A stretch of 64,000 bases of DNA from a virus: positions 1-64,000 of IMG/VR virus record IMGVR_UViG_3300032323_002772. One strand, given 5' to 3'. Below, one piece after another: positions 50,692 through 59,694 of the stretch (its first letter is position 1; each line of letters opens with the position of its first letter). Below the pieces are notes generated by a model. The model worked only from the letters and a program-made list of their open reading frames with translations, was not told where the DNA came from and ran no database searches. The position numbers and the translations under genes were made by a program.

Positions 50692-51243
50692 ATGGCAAAA
50701 GCACTTATTATTACTTGGGAAAAATTCCAAGACCATGAATTAATTTATCCTTATTACAGTTTAAAAGAAGCTGGTTATGAGGTAACATTAATGGCAAATA
50801 AAGTAGGTAAAATTTGGGGCTCATTAGGCACACACATGCCTTGTGATGTTGAAACATCTATCTTCTTAGATGAAGCAACAAGACAACAATACCTAAACGA
50901 ATACGAAATCCTATTAGTACCAGGTGGTGTTAAAGCACTTGAAAAGGTAAGACAAGAACAAGGCGTATTACAATTCATTAGAGAATGGAATGCAGCTGAT
51001 AAAACAATTTTCTCCGTTTGTAATGGAGCTCAGTTATTAATCTCAGCTAAAATATTACAAGGTAGAACACTTTCAGGATACTATTCAATTGATGTAGATA
51101 TCGAGAATGCAGGTGCTACTTATAGTAGAGGTCCTGTAGTAGTAGATGGTAATATCATTTCATGTCCACACTATGACTTTATGGGTGACTGGATGAGAAC
51201 AGCTTATCAAGTACACAACGAAAGAAAATCAACCAATGAGTAA
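50692..51243 (+). CDS. DJ-1/PfpI family protein
   Basis: 183 residues. YEVTLMANKVG, YEILLVPGG and FSVCNGAQLLISAKILQGR are the DJ-1/PfpI fold motifs, with Cys in the nucleophile elbow (SVCNGA) and an acidic residue in the first loop. Members include peptidases, chaperones and glyoxalase-like deglycases. In a sugar cluster, a role in repairing or handling carbonyl sugars is plausible but unproven. Confidence 0.85.
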   Translation: MAKALIITWEKFQDHELIYPYYSLKEAGYEVTLMANKVGKIWGSLGTHMPCDVETSIFLDEATRQQYLNEYEILLVPGGVKALEKVRQEQGVLQFIREWNAADKTIFSVCNGAQLLISAKILQGRTLSGYYSIDVDIENAGATYSRGPVVVDGNIISCPHYDFMGDWMRTAYQVHNERKSTNE

Positions 51244-51901
51244 TTACAATACAAATGTAGTTAAGAAGCCTTGGGGCTATGAGTATCTTGCTTATGAAAA
51301 TGAGCATGCTGCTATTTGGTTTCTATATATCAAATATAACCACGCTACCTCTCTTCATTGCCACCCAAACAAAACAACTGGGTTGATATTATTAGATGGG
51401 CAAGCTGAGACATCGTTTCTAAACAACACAAATCAGCTTAATCCAACTAATAAGGTAATGATTCGTAAAGGATTATTCCACTCAACGAAGGCAACTGATG
51501 AAAGAGGTGCTTGGATATTTGAAATCGAAACACCAGTTGACAAACAAGATCTGGTTAGATTCAAAGATAGCTATGGTAGAGAAGGTAAACCATATGAAGA
51601 TGAAACCTTCGAAATACCTAAAGCAGAAGATTGCTTATGGATTAAAGACACCCCAGAAGTATATAACTTTGCTAACTGTATACTTGACGTTAAACATATT
51701 ACTGATGTAAATGAATTTGCAGATATAGACGATTCATTAAATGTAATGTTTTTAAAAGGTGGATTAATAACTGACTACAACCAAAAAGTAGCAGGTCCTG
51801 GAGATATAGTATTATCTTCAACAATTAAAGAATTAACTGAGGTATTTACAGCAGTAGATCCTAGTACATTAATAATGATAATAAAACAACAAAATGGCTA
51901 A
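51236..51901 (+). CDS. Cupin protein, possibly sugar isomerase or sensor
   Basis: 221 residues, overlapping the previous gene by 8 bases. VVKKPWGYEYLAY opens like mannose-6-phosphate isomerase/guanylyltransferase cupins. TSLHCHPNKTTGLILLDG holds the H-C-H...E-like motif (the Glu is replaced by Gly/Leu), and a second half (residues ~120-220) seems a degraded repeat. Could bind a sugar rather than convert it. Confidence 0.72.
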   Translation: MSNYNTNVVKKPWGYEYLAYENEHAAIWFLYIKYNHATSLHCHPNKTTGLILLDGQAETSFLNNTNQLNPTNKVMIRKGLFHSTKATDERGAWIFEIETPVDKQDLVRFKDSYGREGKPYEDETFEIPKAEDCLWIKDTPEVYNFANCILDVKHITDVNEFADIDDSLNVMFLKGGLITDYNQKVAGPGDIVLSSTIKELTEVFTAVDPSTLIMIIKQQNG

Positions 51902-52280
51902 TTTTTATCCTCCTGGATATAAAAACGACAGAGTAGTAATTGCAGTTGATTTTGACGGTGTATTACATAATGCTAATCAAGGGTGGGGAGATGGAACATG
52001 TTATGGAGACCCACTCCCAGGCGCTATTGAAGCAATAAAGAAATTAGCTGAAAATTATGATATTGTTATTTTTACTGCTAAAGCAAAACCTGATCGTCCA
52101 TTAGTGGATGGTAAAACAGGTGCTGTGTTAGTAAGAGAGTGGTTTGTAAAATATGGTATTGCTGATTACATTAAAAGTATTACTAGTGAAAAACCAAGAG
52201 CTGAACTATATATTGATGACAACGGTTATCGTTTCGTAAATTGGAATGATACTTTAAAATTTGTAGAAAATGAGTTATAG
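51894..52280 (+). CDS. HAD-type phosphatase
   Basis: 128 residues. VVIAVDFDGVLH is HAD motif I (DxD), FTAKAKPDRP motif II, and a short KP...YIDDNGYRF motif III/IV follows. Small HAD proteins remove phosphate from sugars or nucleotides. Next to sugar genes and an HldE-like kinase, a heptose or sugar-phosphate phosphatase (GmhB-like role) is possible. Confidence 0.82.
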   Translation: MANFYPPGYKNDRVVIAVDFDGVLHNANQGWGDGTCYGDPLPGAIEAIKKLAENYDIVIFTAKAKPDRPLVDGKTGAVLVREWFVKYGIADYIKSITSEKPRAELYIDDNGYRFVNWNDTLKFVENEL

Positions 52281-53100
52281 ACTAAATGCTTTTAAAAAAG
52301 CGTCGTTTTGTAGACACTTCGAAAATGAAGTTTATAAAAACGTACAAAATAAAAATATTAAAATACCAGTTTATTTATCTGCAGGACAAGAATATATTCC
52401 TGCTAGTATAGCTACTATAATGGAGAGTAAAGGTATTGAACCTAATATCTTCATTCAACATAGAGGACATTCAACATACCTTTCATTTGGTGCTTCACCA
52501 ATTGAATTGATTGATGAATTACTAGGTAGAAAAACAGGATGTGCTGGTGGAATGGGAGGATCAGCTTCTATTCATTCACATGAAAAGAATATATTCGGAC
52601 ATGATGGGTTAATGGGTAGTCAAGTTCCTATTGCTGTAGGACATTGTTACTCCACTCGCAAACCAACCATCGTAACTATGGGTGATGCTTCAGCAGAGGA
52701 AGATTACGTTATGGGTGCTTTAGGTTGGGCTTCAACTAAAAACTTACCTATCTTATTCATAGTAGAAGATAATAACTTATCTATATTAACTGAAAAGAAA
52801 GTAAGACGTAATTGGGAAATGGATGCTGTAGCTAAAGCATTCAATATGAAAGCAGTTAATATACAAGATGATCCATTAGTGATTAATATGCACCTTGAAA
52901 ATTATAATTTTAATGGCCCTATGCTATTAAACATCAACACCAATAGAAAATACTGGCATTCAGGTGCAGGTCAAGATGGGGACAACTTCGATCGCTACAA
53001 TAATGAACTTAAAGCATTAGGAGAAGAAGCAACTAAAATTGATTTAGAAAACAAACAACTAGTAGAAACGTTATGGGAACAACAGTTAGGGATACAATAA
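52270..53100 (+). CDS. TPP-dependent E1 alpha / transketolase N-terminal-like subunit
   Basis: 276 residues, overlapping the HAD gene by 11 bases. CAGGMGGSASIHSHEKNIFG, then GSQVPIAVGHCYSTRKP and VTMGDASAEEDYVMGALGWA with a following FIVEDNN give the thiamine diphosphate motif (GD-S...N-N). This is the alpha-like half of pyruvate dehydrogenase E1 or split transketolases. The beta-like partner starts before its stop. No lipoyl E2 is nearby, which argues for sugar chemistry. Confidence 0.85.
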   Translation: MSYRLNAFKKASFCRHFENEVYKNVQNKNIKIPVYLSAGQEYIPASIATIMESKGIEPNIFIQHRGHSTYLSFGASPIELIDELLGRKTGCAGGMGGSASIHSHEKNIFGHDGLMGSQVPIAVGHCYSTRKPTIVTMGDASAEEDYVMGALGWASTKNLPILFIVEDNNLSILTEKKVRRNWEMDAVAKAFNMKAVNIQDDPLVINMHLENYNFNGPMLLNINTNRKYWHSGAGQDGDNFDRYNNELKALGEEATKIDLENKQLVETLWEQQLGIQ

Positions 53101-53987
53101 AAGAAATTACACGAAAACACCTTACCGAAGGTAAAGGTAAATGTTACGGACAGTGCCTTACAGCTGTAGGTTGGGTAGGTGGTACCTTACCTGAATTATA
53201 TGAAGAAGATGGTATGGTTGAATTATCTATGGCTGATGTAGCTGGAGGATCAATAGTAACTGGAGTAGCATTAGCAGGTGAAAGACCAATATACGTTGTC
53301 CGTTATCAAGGATTTCAATGGTATAATGCAGTATCAGTAGTTAACTACGCTGCTAAATCAAAAGAAATATGGAATCGCCCTTGCCCTATACTTGTAAGAA
53401 GTATAGCAATGGAAGGTGGAGTAGGTCCTGTCGCAGGATCATCTCATCACTCACTAGTTAGCCGTATGCCTGGTATTAATGTAATAGCGCCTATGACACC
53501 TAAAGAATACCAATACGCTTACGATTGCTATATGAGTGAAGATGAACCATATTATATCTCAGAACATAGAAAGTCATATGACAATACTGAAGAATTAGAA
53601 AGTATCATTCATGAAGAAGAAGTTGACTTTACTATATTTCCAGTATCAATCACTCGTTTAGAAATGGCTAAATTGGTTGAATTAGCAGGTAGAGAGAATA
53701 TTAAATTAAATATAATACATCAGGTATGGATTAGACCATTTGAAATTAGTCCATTATGGGCTCAAGCGCTTAACCGCTCTAGACATGGTGGGTTAGTTAC
53801 GGATGATGACTATGTTGAAGGTGTAGCTAGTAGCATGGCTAATGAATTAAGTTTGGTTACCACCAAGAGAGTTCATACCTTGGGCCTAGAACCAAGAACA
53901 GCTGGTTTCTACCCATCAGTAGATAATTTACCCCCAAGCGCTGAAAAAATACTTGAAAAACTAAAACAAATAAAAAATGGGATATAG
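53073..53987 (+). CDS. TPP-dependent E1 beta / transketolase C-terminal-like subunit
   Basis: 304 residues, overlapping the alpha-like gene by 28 bases. MVELSMADVAGGSIVTGVAL, then YVVRYQGFQWYNAVSVVNYA and RSIAMEGGVGPVAGSSHHS (Glu-adjacent pyrimidine site) match E1 beta-type domains. Together the two form the enzyme that moves a two-carbon unit through thiamine. A synthetic branch of a deoxysugar (as in yersiniose or eurekanate formation) is an attractive function. Confidence 0.83.
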   Translation: MGTTVRDTIKEITRKHLTEGKGKCYGQCLTAVGWVGGTLPELYEEDGMVELSMADVAGGSIVTGVALAGERPIYVVRYQGFQWYNAVSVVNYAAKSKEIWNRPCPILVRSIAMEGGVGPVAGSSHHSLVSRMPGINVIAPMTPKEYQYAYDCYMSEDEPYYISEHRKSYDNTEELESIIHEEEVDFTIFPVSITRLEMAKLVELAGRENIKLNIIHQVWIRPFEISPLWAQALNRSRHGGLVTDDDYVEGVASSMANELSLVTTKRVHTLGLEPRTAGFYPSVDNLPPSAEKILEKLKQIKNGI

Positions 53988-55158
53988 TTGGCCTTTAATA
54001 AATGACAACATCACTCAAAGTGATAGAAAAGTATTATCTGACTTTTGTCTCTATGGTGAGCGTTTCACTAATGGAACTAAAGTAAAAGAATTTGAAAAAC
54101 AATGGTCTGAATGGTTAGGAGTTAAGCATTCAGTAATGGTAAATTCAGGTGCATCTGCTAATTTCATTTCCATTGCAATGGTAAAGGAATTAAAAGGTAT
54201 AGGTGAAGTAATTGTACCTCCAATTGGATGGGTATCTGATATATCTTCAGTAGTGCAGTTAGGAATGAAACCTGTATTCGTAGATGTTAGTATAGATGAT
54301 TTCAATATCACAGCTGAAAATATTAAAGCAGCTATTACTAAAGACACTAAAGCAATTGTATTAGTTCATACTTTAGGATTTAATGCTATTAACGATGAAA
54401 TCATCAAAATAGCAAAAGACAATGATATCTTACTAATTGAAGACTGTTGTGAAGCACACGGTGCAAAATATAAAGATAAAAGAGTAGGATCATTTGGTGA
54501 TATTAGCTTATTCTCATTCTACTTTGGACACCACATTACAACAATTGAAGGTGGTACTGTATGTGTTAACGATGATAAATTATACGATTTAGCTAAATTA
54601 TTCCGTTCACATGGTATGACTAGAGAAGCATCACCTGAACTACAAGAAAGATATAAACTAACAAACCCAGACTTAAATCCATTATTCACATTCGCTGTAG
54701 CTGGATTTAATATGAGATCAACTGAAATCAATGCTGTATTAGGATTAGAACAGCTAAAACGTTTAGATTATAACATCGAGTGTCGTAGAAAGAATCTTGA
54801 TACTTGGTTAAAACATCTAAACCCAAGTAAATTTATTACATCGTTTAAAACAGATGGTAATAGTAACTTCGCTTTACCATTAGTAATGCAAAGTATTACT
54901 AGAGATAGATTACGTATCAATGATGACTATAGCAGCGTATGTGATGTTTTAGATTTAAATGGAGTAGAATACAGACTAGGAACCGCAGGTGGTGGAAACC
55001 AAGCTCGTCAGCCATATCTTAAAAAATTCTCTCACGAAATAAGTGGAGTATTAGCACAAGCTAATTATATTCACGAGAACGCTCTTTATATAGGTAATCA
55101 TCCTGAATTAAAAGAAGAGCAAATTATCGAACTTTGTAAAAAATTAAATAATGTTTAA
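53977..55158 (+). CDS. Sugar 3-dehydratase of the DegT/ColD/RfbH family
   Basis: 393 residues. It has the DegT aminotransferase layout: VNSGASANFISIAMV, VPPIGWVSDIS, LLIEDCCEAHGA and SFGDISLFSFYFGHHITT. In aminotransferases the PLP Lys lies in that last motif (FSFYPTK); here it is His185 (FYFGHH). A His there is the mark of ColD and RfbH/DdhC, which remove the C3 hydroxyl of 4-keto-6-deoxysugars to give 3,6-dideoxysugars. GGGNQARQPYL and YIGNHPEL near the end also fit. A GDP-sugar substrate would come from the GMD-like enzyme. Confidence 0.82.
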   Translation: MGYSWPLINDNITQSDRKVLSDFCLYGERFTNGTKVKEFEKQWSEWLGVKHSVMVNSGASANFISIAMVKELKGIGEVIVPPIGWVSDISSVVQLGMKPVFVDVSIDDFNITAENIKAAITKDTKAIVLVHTLGFNAINDEIIKIAKDNDILLIEDCCEAHGAKYKDKRVGSFGDISLFSFYFGHHITTIEGGTVCVNDDKLYDLAKLFRSHGMTREASPELQERYKLTNPDLNPLFTFAVAGFNMRSTEINAVLGLEQLKRLDYNIECRRKNLDTWLKHLNPSKFITSFKTDGNSNFALPLVMQSITRDRLRINDDYSSVCDVLDLNGVEYRLGTAGGGNQARQPYLKKFSHEISGVLAQANYIHENALYIGNHPELKEEQIIELCKKLNNV

Positions 55159-56113
55159 AGACCAAAAAGTACTAGTTACAGGTGGAAATGGAATGATTGG
55201 CCGCCAATTAGTAAAATTATTACTTGAAAGAGGAGCTAAAGTATATGTTGCCGATCTTAACAAAGCAGATTTACCTGAAGGAGTAGTTCACCTTAAAATT
55301 GACCTAAGACAGTTTAATGACTGTGTTAGTGCTTGTGAAGGTATGGATTATGTATTTAATTTAGTTGGAATTAAATGTTCACCTAAAGTAACAATGGAAC
55401 AACCATTCGATATTATGGGTCCAATGATGCAATTCAATACTAATATGATTGAAGCAGCATTAACAACTCCAAGTGTAAAATGGTTCCTATATACTAGTAC
55501 AGTTGGTGTTTACACCCCAGCTGAAATATTCTATGAAGATGCTGTTTGGGATGGTTTTCCATCTAGAAACGACTGGTATGGTGGATGGGCTAAGAGAATG
55601 GGAGAATTACAATGTGAAGCATATGAAAAGCAACATGGTGAAGGTAAATGCTCAATTATCAGACCAGCTAATGTATATGGTCCTTATGATAACTTCGATC
55701 CTAAAAACTCAATGGTAGTTCCTTCATTGATTAGAAAAGCAGCTGAAAACGATATTATTGAAGTATGGGGTGATGGTTCATCAATTAGAGACTTCGTTCA
55801 TGCTAAAGATGTAGCTCGCGGAATGATATTTGCTGTTGAAAATAAAATAACCAAACCACTTAATATTGGTAGTGGTTCAGGAGTATCTATTAAACAATTA
55901 GCTGAAATCGTAGCAGAATACTTTGGAAAAGAAATTAAATGGTTAACTGATAAACCTTCAGGAGATGCTAAACGTATCTTTAGTATGGAAAGAGCTAGAT
56001 CATATGGTTTTGAAAATGAAGTATCTCTTAAAGAAGGAGTAGTAGATGCTATTGAATGGTTCATAGCAAATAAAGATATAGTAGATAATAGATTTAATAT
56101 TTTAAATAAATAA
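55151..56113 (+). CDS. NAD(P)-dependent sugar epimerase/dehydratase
   Basis: 320 residues. VLVTGGNGMIGRQLVKLLLE is the Rossmann nucleotide loop, YTSTVGVY gives the catalytic Thr/Ser, and YGGWAKR the YxxxK-like pair. The C-terminal sugar-nucleotide cap has GSGVSIKQLAEIVAEYFG. It is an SDR of the UDP-galactose 4-epimerase or reductase group. It could act as a ColC-like epimerase/reductase after the 3-dehydratase. Confidence 0.85.
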   Translation: MFKDQKVLVTGGNGMIGRQLVKLLLERGAKVYVADLNKADLPEGVVHLKIDLRQFNDCVSACEGMDYVFNLVGIKCSPKVTMEQPFDIMGPMMQFNTNMIEAALTTPSVKWFLYTSTVGVYTPAEIFYEDAVWDGFPSRNDWYGGWAKRMGELQCEAYEKQHGEGKCSIIRPANVYGPYDNFDPKNSMVVPSLIRKAAENDIIEVWGDGSSIRDFVHAKDVARGMIFAVENKITKPLNIGSGSGVSIKQLAEIVAEYFGKEIKWLTDKPSGDAKRIFSMERARSYGFENEVSLKEGVVDAIEWFIANKDIVDNRFNILNK

Positions 56114-56116
56114 AAA

Positions 56117-57076
56117 ATGGAATTTTACACTGGTAAAAATGTATTAGTAACAGGTGCTGCTGGAATTACAGGTCATGCTGCTGTTAAAAGATTATTAGCT
56201 GAAGGCGCTAACGTTAGAGCCACAGTATATAGTAATAGAGGATTAAAGATTGACCCTCAACCAAATCTTGAAGTAGTAAAGTGCGATCTTATGAAACATG
56301 AAGATTGTATGATGGTATTAAAAGATATTGATGTAGTATTTAACTTTGTAGCCTTCATTAGAGGAGCTAAAGGACAAACAGAGTACGGAAATGCTTTAGA
56401 TTTAGTAAGAAACAATCTATTCACTTCAATCAACATGATTGATGCTGCTGTTAGAAGTAAAACTCCATTATTCGGATTCATTGGTAGTTCAACTATGTAT
56501 CCTGACGTTTCTCACCCTGTAAATGAAGATGAAGCATACGACGCTGAACCTCATAAACTATACAGAGGTGTAGGTTGGATGAAACGCTATGTAGAACAAG
56601 TAATTCGCTATTACCAAGACATTTCAGAAACCAAATTCGGAGTTGTCCGTACAACTGCAATTTATGGTCCACACGATGCATTCAATGAAAATGGACATGC
56701 AATTCCTCAACTGATTCTAAAAGCAGATGCTGGTATGAATCCGTTTGAAGTATGGGGTGATGGAACTCAAACTCGTGATTTCATCTATGTAGATGATGTA
56801 GTTGATGCTGTTATGACTGTAGTAGAAAAAGCACCTACAGGAAGACCATATAACGCCTCTACAGGTAAAGGAACAACTGTAACTGAATTAGTAGAAATTA
56901 TTACAGACATTTACGGATACAAACCAGAATTCAACTACGATACAACAAAGCCAACAATGATACCAGTTCGTTTAGTAGACGTATCAAGAATTAAAGATGA
57001 AGTAGGCTGGGAAGCTAAAACATCATTAAGAGAAGGATTAGAGAAGACTATTGAATGGTATAAAAATAATAAATAA
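56117..57076 (+). CDS. NAD(P)-dependent sugar epimerase/reductase (GDP-fucose synthase-like)
   Basis: 319 residues. VLVTGAAGITGHAAVKRLLA (nucleotide loop), FIGSSTMYPDVSHPVNEDE (the SS-MYP motif of GDP-fucose synthase types), then YRGVGWMKR and FGVVRTTAIYGPHDAF. The SSxxYP motif suggests a 3,5-epimerase/4-reductase such as GDP-4-keto-6-deoxymannose epimerase-reductase. It is probably the last step of the sugar nucleotide pathway along with the previous gene. Confidence 0.85.
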   Translation: MEFYTGKNVLVTGAAGITGHAAVKRLLAEGANVRATVYSNRGLKIDPQPNLEVVKCDLMKHEDCMMVLKDIDVVFNFVAFIRGAKGQTEYGNALDLVRNNLFTSINMIDAAVRSKTPLFGFIGSSTMYPDVSHPVNEDEAYDAEPHKLYRGVGWMKRYVEQVIRYYQDISETKFGVVRTTAIYGPHDAFNENGHAIPQLILKADAGMNPFEVWGDGTQTRDFIYVDDVVDAVMTVVEKAPTGRPYNASTGKGTTVTELVEIITDIYGYKPEFNYDTTKPTMIPVRLVDVSRIKDEVGWEAKTSLREGLEKTIEWYKNNK

Positions 57077-58083
57077 TGAACGTATTAATTACAGGAATTA
57101 CAGGGATGGTAGGATCGCACTTAGCGGACTACCTCCTAGAAAATACAGATTGGAAAATATACGGTTTAGCTCGTTGGAATGATTCACTAGAAAACATTGA
57201 GCACCTATCTACTGAAATCAATAGTAAAGAGCGTATTGAATTAGTGTATGGTGATTTGAATGATCTAGCTTCACTACTAGTTGCTGTAGATAAATCAAAA
57301 CCTGCTTATGTATTTCACTTAGCAGCACAATCATACCCACAAACGTCATTTGACTCGCCTGTTGAAACACTTCAAACTAATATTTTAGGAACTACTAACT
57401 TATTAGAGGCATTAAGACGATCAAAATATAAAGAAGCAGTAATTCACGTTTGCGCTTCAAGTGAAGTATTTGGACGTGTACCTAAAGAAAAATTACCAAT
57501 CAATGAGGAATGTTCATTCCATCCAGCTTCACCTTATGCTATTTCAAAAGTAGGAACTGATTTAGTTGGTCGTTATTATGCTGAGGCATATGGAATGAAA
57601 ATTATGACTACTCGTATGTTTACTCATACTGGCCCTAGACGTGGTGATGTATTCTCAGAATCAACATTCGCTAAACAAATTGCAATGATTGAAGGTGGAT
57701 TACAAGAACCAAAAATATATGTTGGTAACTTAGAATCATTAAGAACATATGCTGACGTTAGAGATGCTGTTAGAGCATATTATATGTTAGTAACAATGAA
57801 TCCAATTGGAGGTGAATATTACAATATTGGTGGTACTTACACTTGTAAAATTGCTGATATGTTAAATTACTTAGTAAGTAAATCAACAGTACCTAATATT
57901 GAAATTGTAACTGATCCTGAACGTTTAAGACCAATCGATGCTGATTTGCAAGTACCGGATACTACCAAATTCCAAAATCATACAGGTTGGGCTCCTGAAA
58001 TACCATTTGAAAAAACAATGGATGATCTATTAGAATATTGGAGAGCTAAAGTAAAATCAGGCCGTAAATTTTTAAGACGATAA
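57076..58083 (+). CDS. gmd: GDP-mannose 4,6-dehydratase / RMD-like SDR
   Basis: 335 residues. MNVLITGITGMVGSHLADYL, then HLAAQSYPQTSFDSPVETLQ, ASSEVFG and SPYAISKVGTD (YxxxK), TGPRRGDVF, and LRTYADVRDAVRAYY. All belong to the GMD / RMD group that makes 6-deoxy-4-keto hexoses from GDP-mannose. The TNILGTTNLLEAL motif is also typical. It would start the deoxyhexose pathway used by the 3-dehydratase and SDRs. No mannose-1-phosphate guanylyltransferase is seen in the window. Confidence 0.88.
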   Translation: MNVLITGITGMVGSHLADYLLENTDWKIYGLARWNDSLENIEHLSTEINSKERIELVYGDLNDLASLLVAVDKSKPAYVFHLAAQSYPQTSFDSPVETLQTNILGTTNLLEALRRSKYKEAVIHVCASSEVFGRVPKEKLPINEECSFHPASPYAISKVGTDLVGRYYAEAYGMKIMTTRMFTHTGPRRGDVFSESTFAKQIAMIEGGLQEPKIYVGNLESLRTYADVRDAVRAYYMLVTMNPIGGEYYNIGGTYTCKIADMLNYLVSKSTVPNIEIVTDPERLRPIDADLQVPDTTKFQNHTGWAPEIPFEKTMDDLLEYWRAKVKSGRKFLRR

Positions 58084-58084
58084 T

Positions 58085-58822
58085 ATGAAGATACTAGTTA
58101 TAGGTGATAGCTGTACCGATATATTTCGTTACGGTAAAGTAGAAAGAATAGCACCAGAAGCACCTGTACCAGTAATAGTACCTGAAAGAGAAACATCAAC
58201 ACCAGGTATGGCAGGCAATGTGGTTAGAAATCTTGAAGCGTTAGGTGCTGAAGTTGACTTTATCACTAATAAAGTAGAAATTAAAAAAATAAGATACGTT
58301 TGCTCTAAGTATAATCATTTACTTTTAAGAGTAGATGAAAATGATAAATGCGAACCACTACCAGAAACAACTATTGGTGATGTAGATTGGAGTGATTATG
58401 ATGCCATTGTAATAAGTGATTATTGTAAAGGATTTATTGATAAACTAGATATCGAATATATTTCAAAACAACATCCATTAGTATTTCTAGACACTAAAAA
58501 GATATTAGGTGAATATGCTCATGATGTTAATTGTATCAAAATTAACTACCAAGAGTACGAAAACAATTTAAGTGTAATAGTAGCAGATAAAGTTATAGAA
58601 GATAAAGTTATAGTTACTAGAGGTAAATATGGATGTGATTTCAGAGGAGTAAATTACCCAACTAAAGAAGTACCTGTAAAAGACGTTTCTGGAGCAGGAG
58701 ATACATTTTTAGCTGGTTTAGTAGTAGAATATTTAAAAACAAAAAACTACGAAAAGGCAATTGCGTTTGCTCAATATTGCACAACAATAGTAGTTCAAAA
58801 ATCAGGAGTATCAACAATATGA
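58085..58822 (+). CDS. HldE/RfaE-type sugar kinase domain
   Basis: 245 residues. KVERIAPEAPVPVIVPERET followed by GMAGNVVRNLEALGA is the signature of the heptose-7-phosphate kinase domain (HldE N-terminal, PfkB superfamily), with DVSGAGDTFLAGLV as the phosphate/catalytic loop (Asp base). Missing is the C-terminal nucleotidyltransferase domain; a shortened N-terminal lid is also noted. It could activate a sugar made by the E1 pair. Shares its stop with the next ATG. Confidence 0.85.
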   Translation: MKILVIGDSCTDIFRYGKVERIAPEAPVPVIVPERETSTPGMAGNVVRNLEALGAEVDFITNKVEIKKIRYVCSKYNHLLLRVDENDKCEPLPETTIGDVDWSDYDAIVISDYCKGFIDKLDIEYISKQHPLVFLDTKKILGEYAHDVNCIKINYQEYENNLSVIVADKVIEDKVIVTRGKYGCDFRGVNYPTKEVPVKDVSGAGDTFLAGLVVEYLKTKNYEKAIAFAQYCTTIVVQKSGVSTI

Positions 58823-59670
58823 CAAAAGCAGTAGTATTGGGATGTAGAAACGATGGCTATAAAGAAGATGAAAGGGTAGTAGCCTGTCTTAATTCAATGA
58901 TAGACACATTTGACCAAGTATGGTTCTGTGATTGGAACTCACCATCATCAAACGGACCATTGCTTTGGAAATTAGGTGACCAAATACAAAAAACAGGTAA
59001 AATAAGACACTTTATAATCGATGAAAACGCGGCTAAAATACTTACCAATAATAATGATAAAGTAAGTCCTTACGCGTTTATATTGGCCCAAAATTTAATG
59101 ATTAGGAGATGTGATGCTGATTGGATTACATCAACGGCAATGGATATTGTAGCTCCAAGTAAAGAAAATTTAGATAATTTTATCTCTAAAGCTAATAAAA
59201 ACACATTTTATTCTATTTCAAGACGCGATGTAGAATATTCAGAATTAGAAAATAGAAACTTCGATTGGAAGTTATTCAGAGATGAAATGGATAAAACAAG
59301 CGAACCTAGAATATTCCCAGCTAGAGTATGCCCTAACGACAACTACAGTCTAATAAACTGCTGTGGTGATTTTCAAACAGCAAGTAAAGAAGTATGGCAT
59401 AAAATTAAAGGATTTGAAGAACAAATGCTGTATGCTTGCTATGGAGATACAAATGTACAGAAAAAAGCTGTATTAGGTGGTTTTAATCTTGAGGCGTATT
59501 ATGATCTTCCATTATATCATTTATCACATAGAGGAATGGGTAATGATGGTTCATCACCATCAAAACAATACTATAATGACGTATGGGATTGGGTAGAGTG
59601 GTTTGAGGAATCACAAAACACAGAAGATTGGGGTTTTTCCAATATAGATATAGAATATGAAATTTGGTAA
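58819..59670 (+). CDS. Putative glycosyltransferase (family 2-like), last of the glycan block
   Basis: 283 residues from ATG 58819, which overlaps the preceding TGA. GCRNDGYKEDERVVACLNSM resembles the acceptor-side start of GT2 enzymes; a D-I-A type acidic motif (STAMDIVAPS) sits at ~115, and LPLYHLSHRGMGND is like the conserved histidine loop in these proteins. It ends with an acidic tail. Donor unknown. Confidence 0.7.
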   Translation: MTKAVVLGCRNDGYKEDERVVACLNSMIDTFDQVWFCDWNSPSSNGPLLWKLGDQIQKTGKIRHFIIDENAAKILTNNNDKVSPYAFILAQNLMIRRCDADWITSTAMDIVAPSKENLDNFISKANKNTFYSISRRDVEYSELENRNFDWKLFRDEMDKTSEPRIFPARVCPNDNYSLINCCGDFQTASKEVWHKIKGFEEQMLYACYGDTNVQKKAVLGGFNLEAYYDLPLYHLSHRGMGNDGSSPSKQYYNDVWDWVEWFEESQNTEDWGFSNIDIEYEIW

Positions 59671-59680
59671 TATATTTATT
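59671..59680 (+). promoter_or_regulatory. AATATTTAT-type element before clpP-like gene
   Basis: TATATTTATT, 14 bases before the ClpP start at 59695. One mismatch to the element before structural genes. Confidence 0.35.
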
Positions 59681-59694
59681 GAAAATTTTAGTTT

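Noticed and set aside
53977-55158. Ordinary DegT aminotransferase
   Set aside because: The PLP lysine is replaced by His185, pointing to the dehydratase branch of the family.
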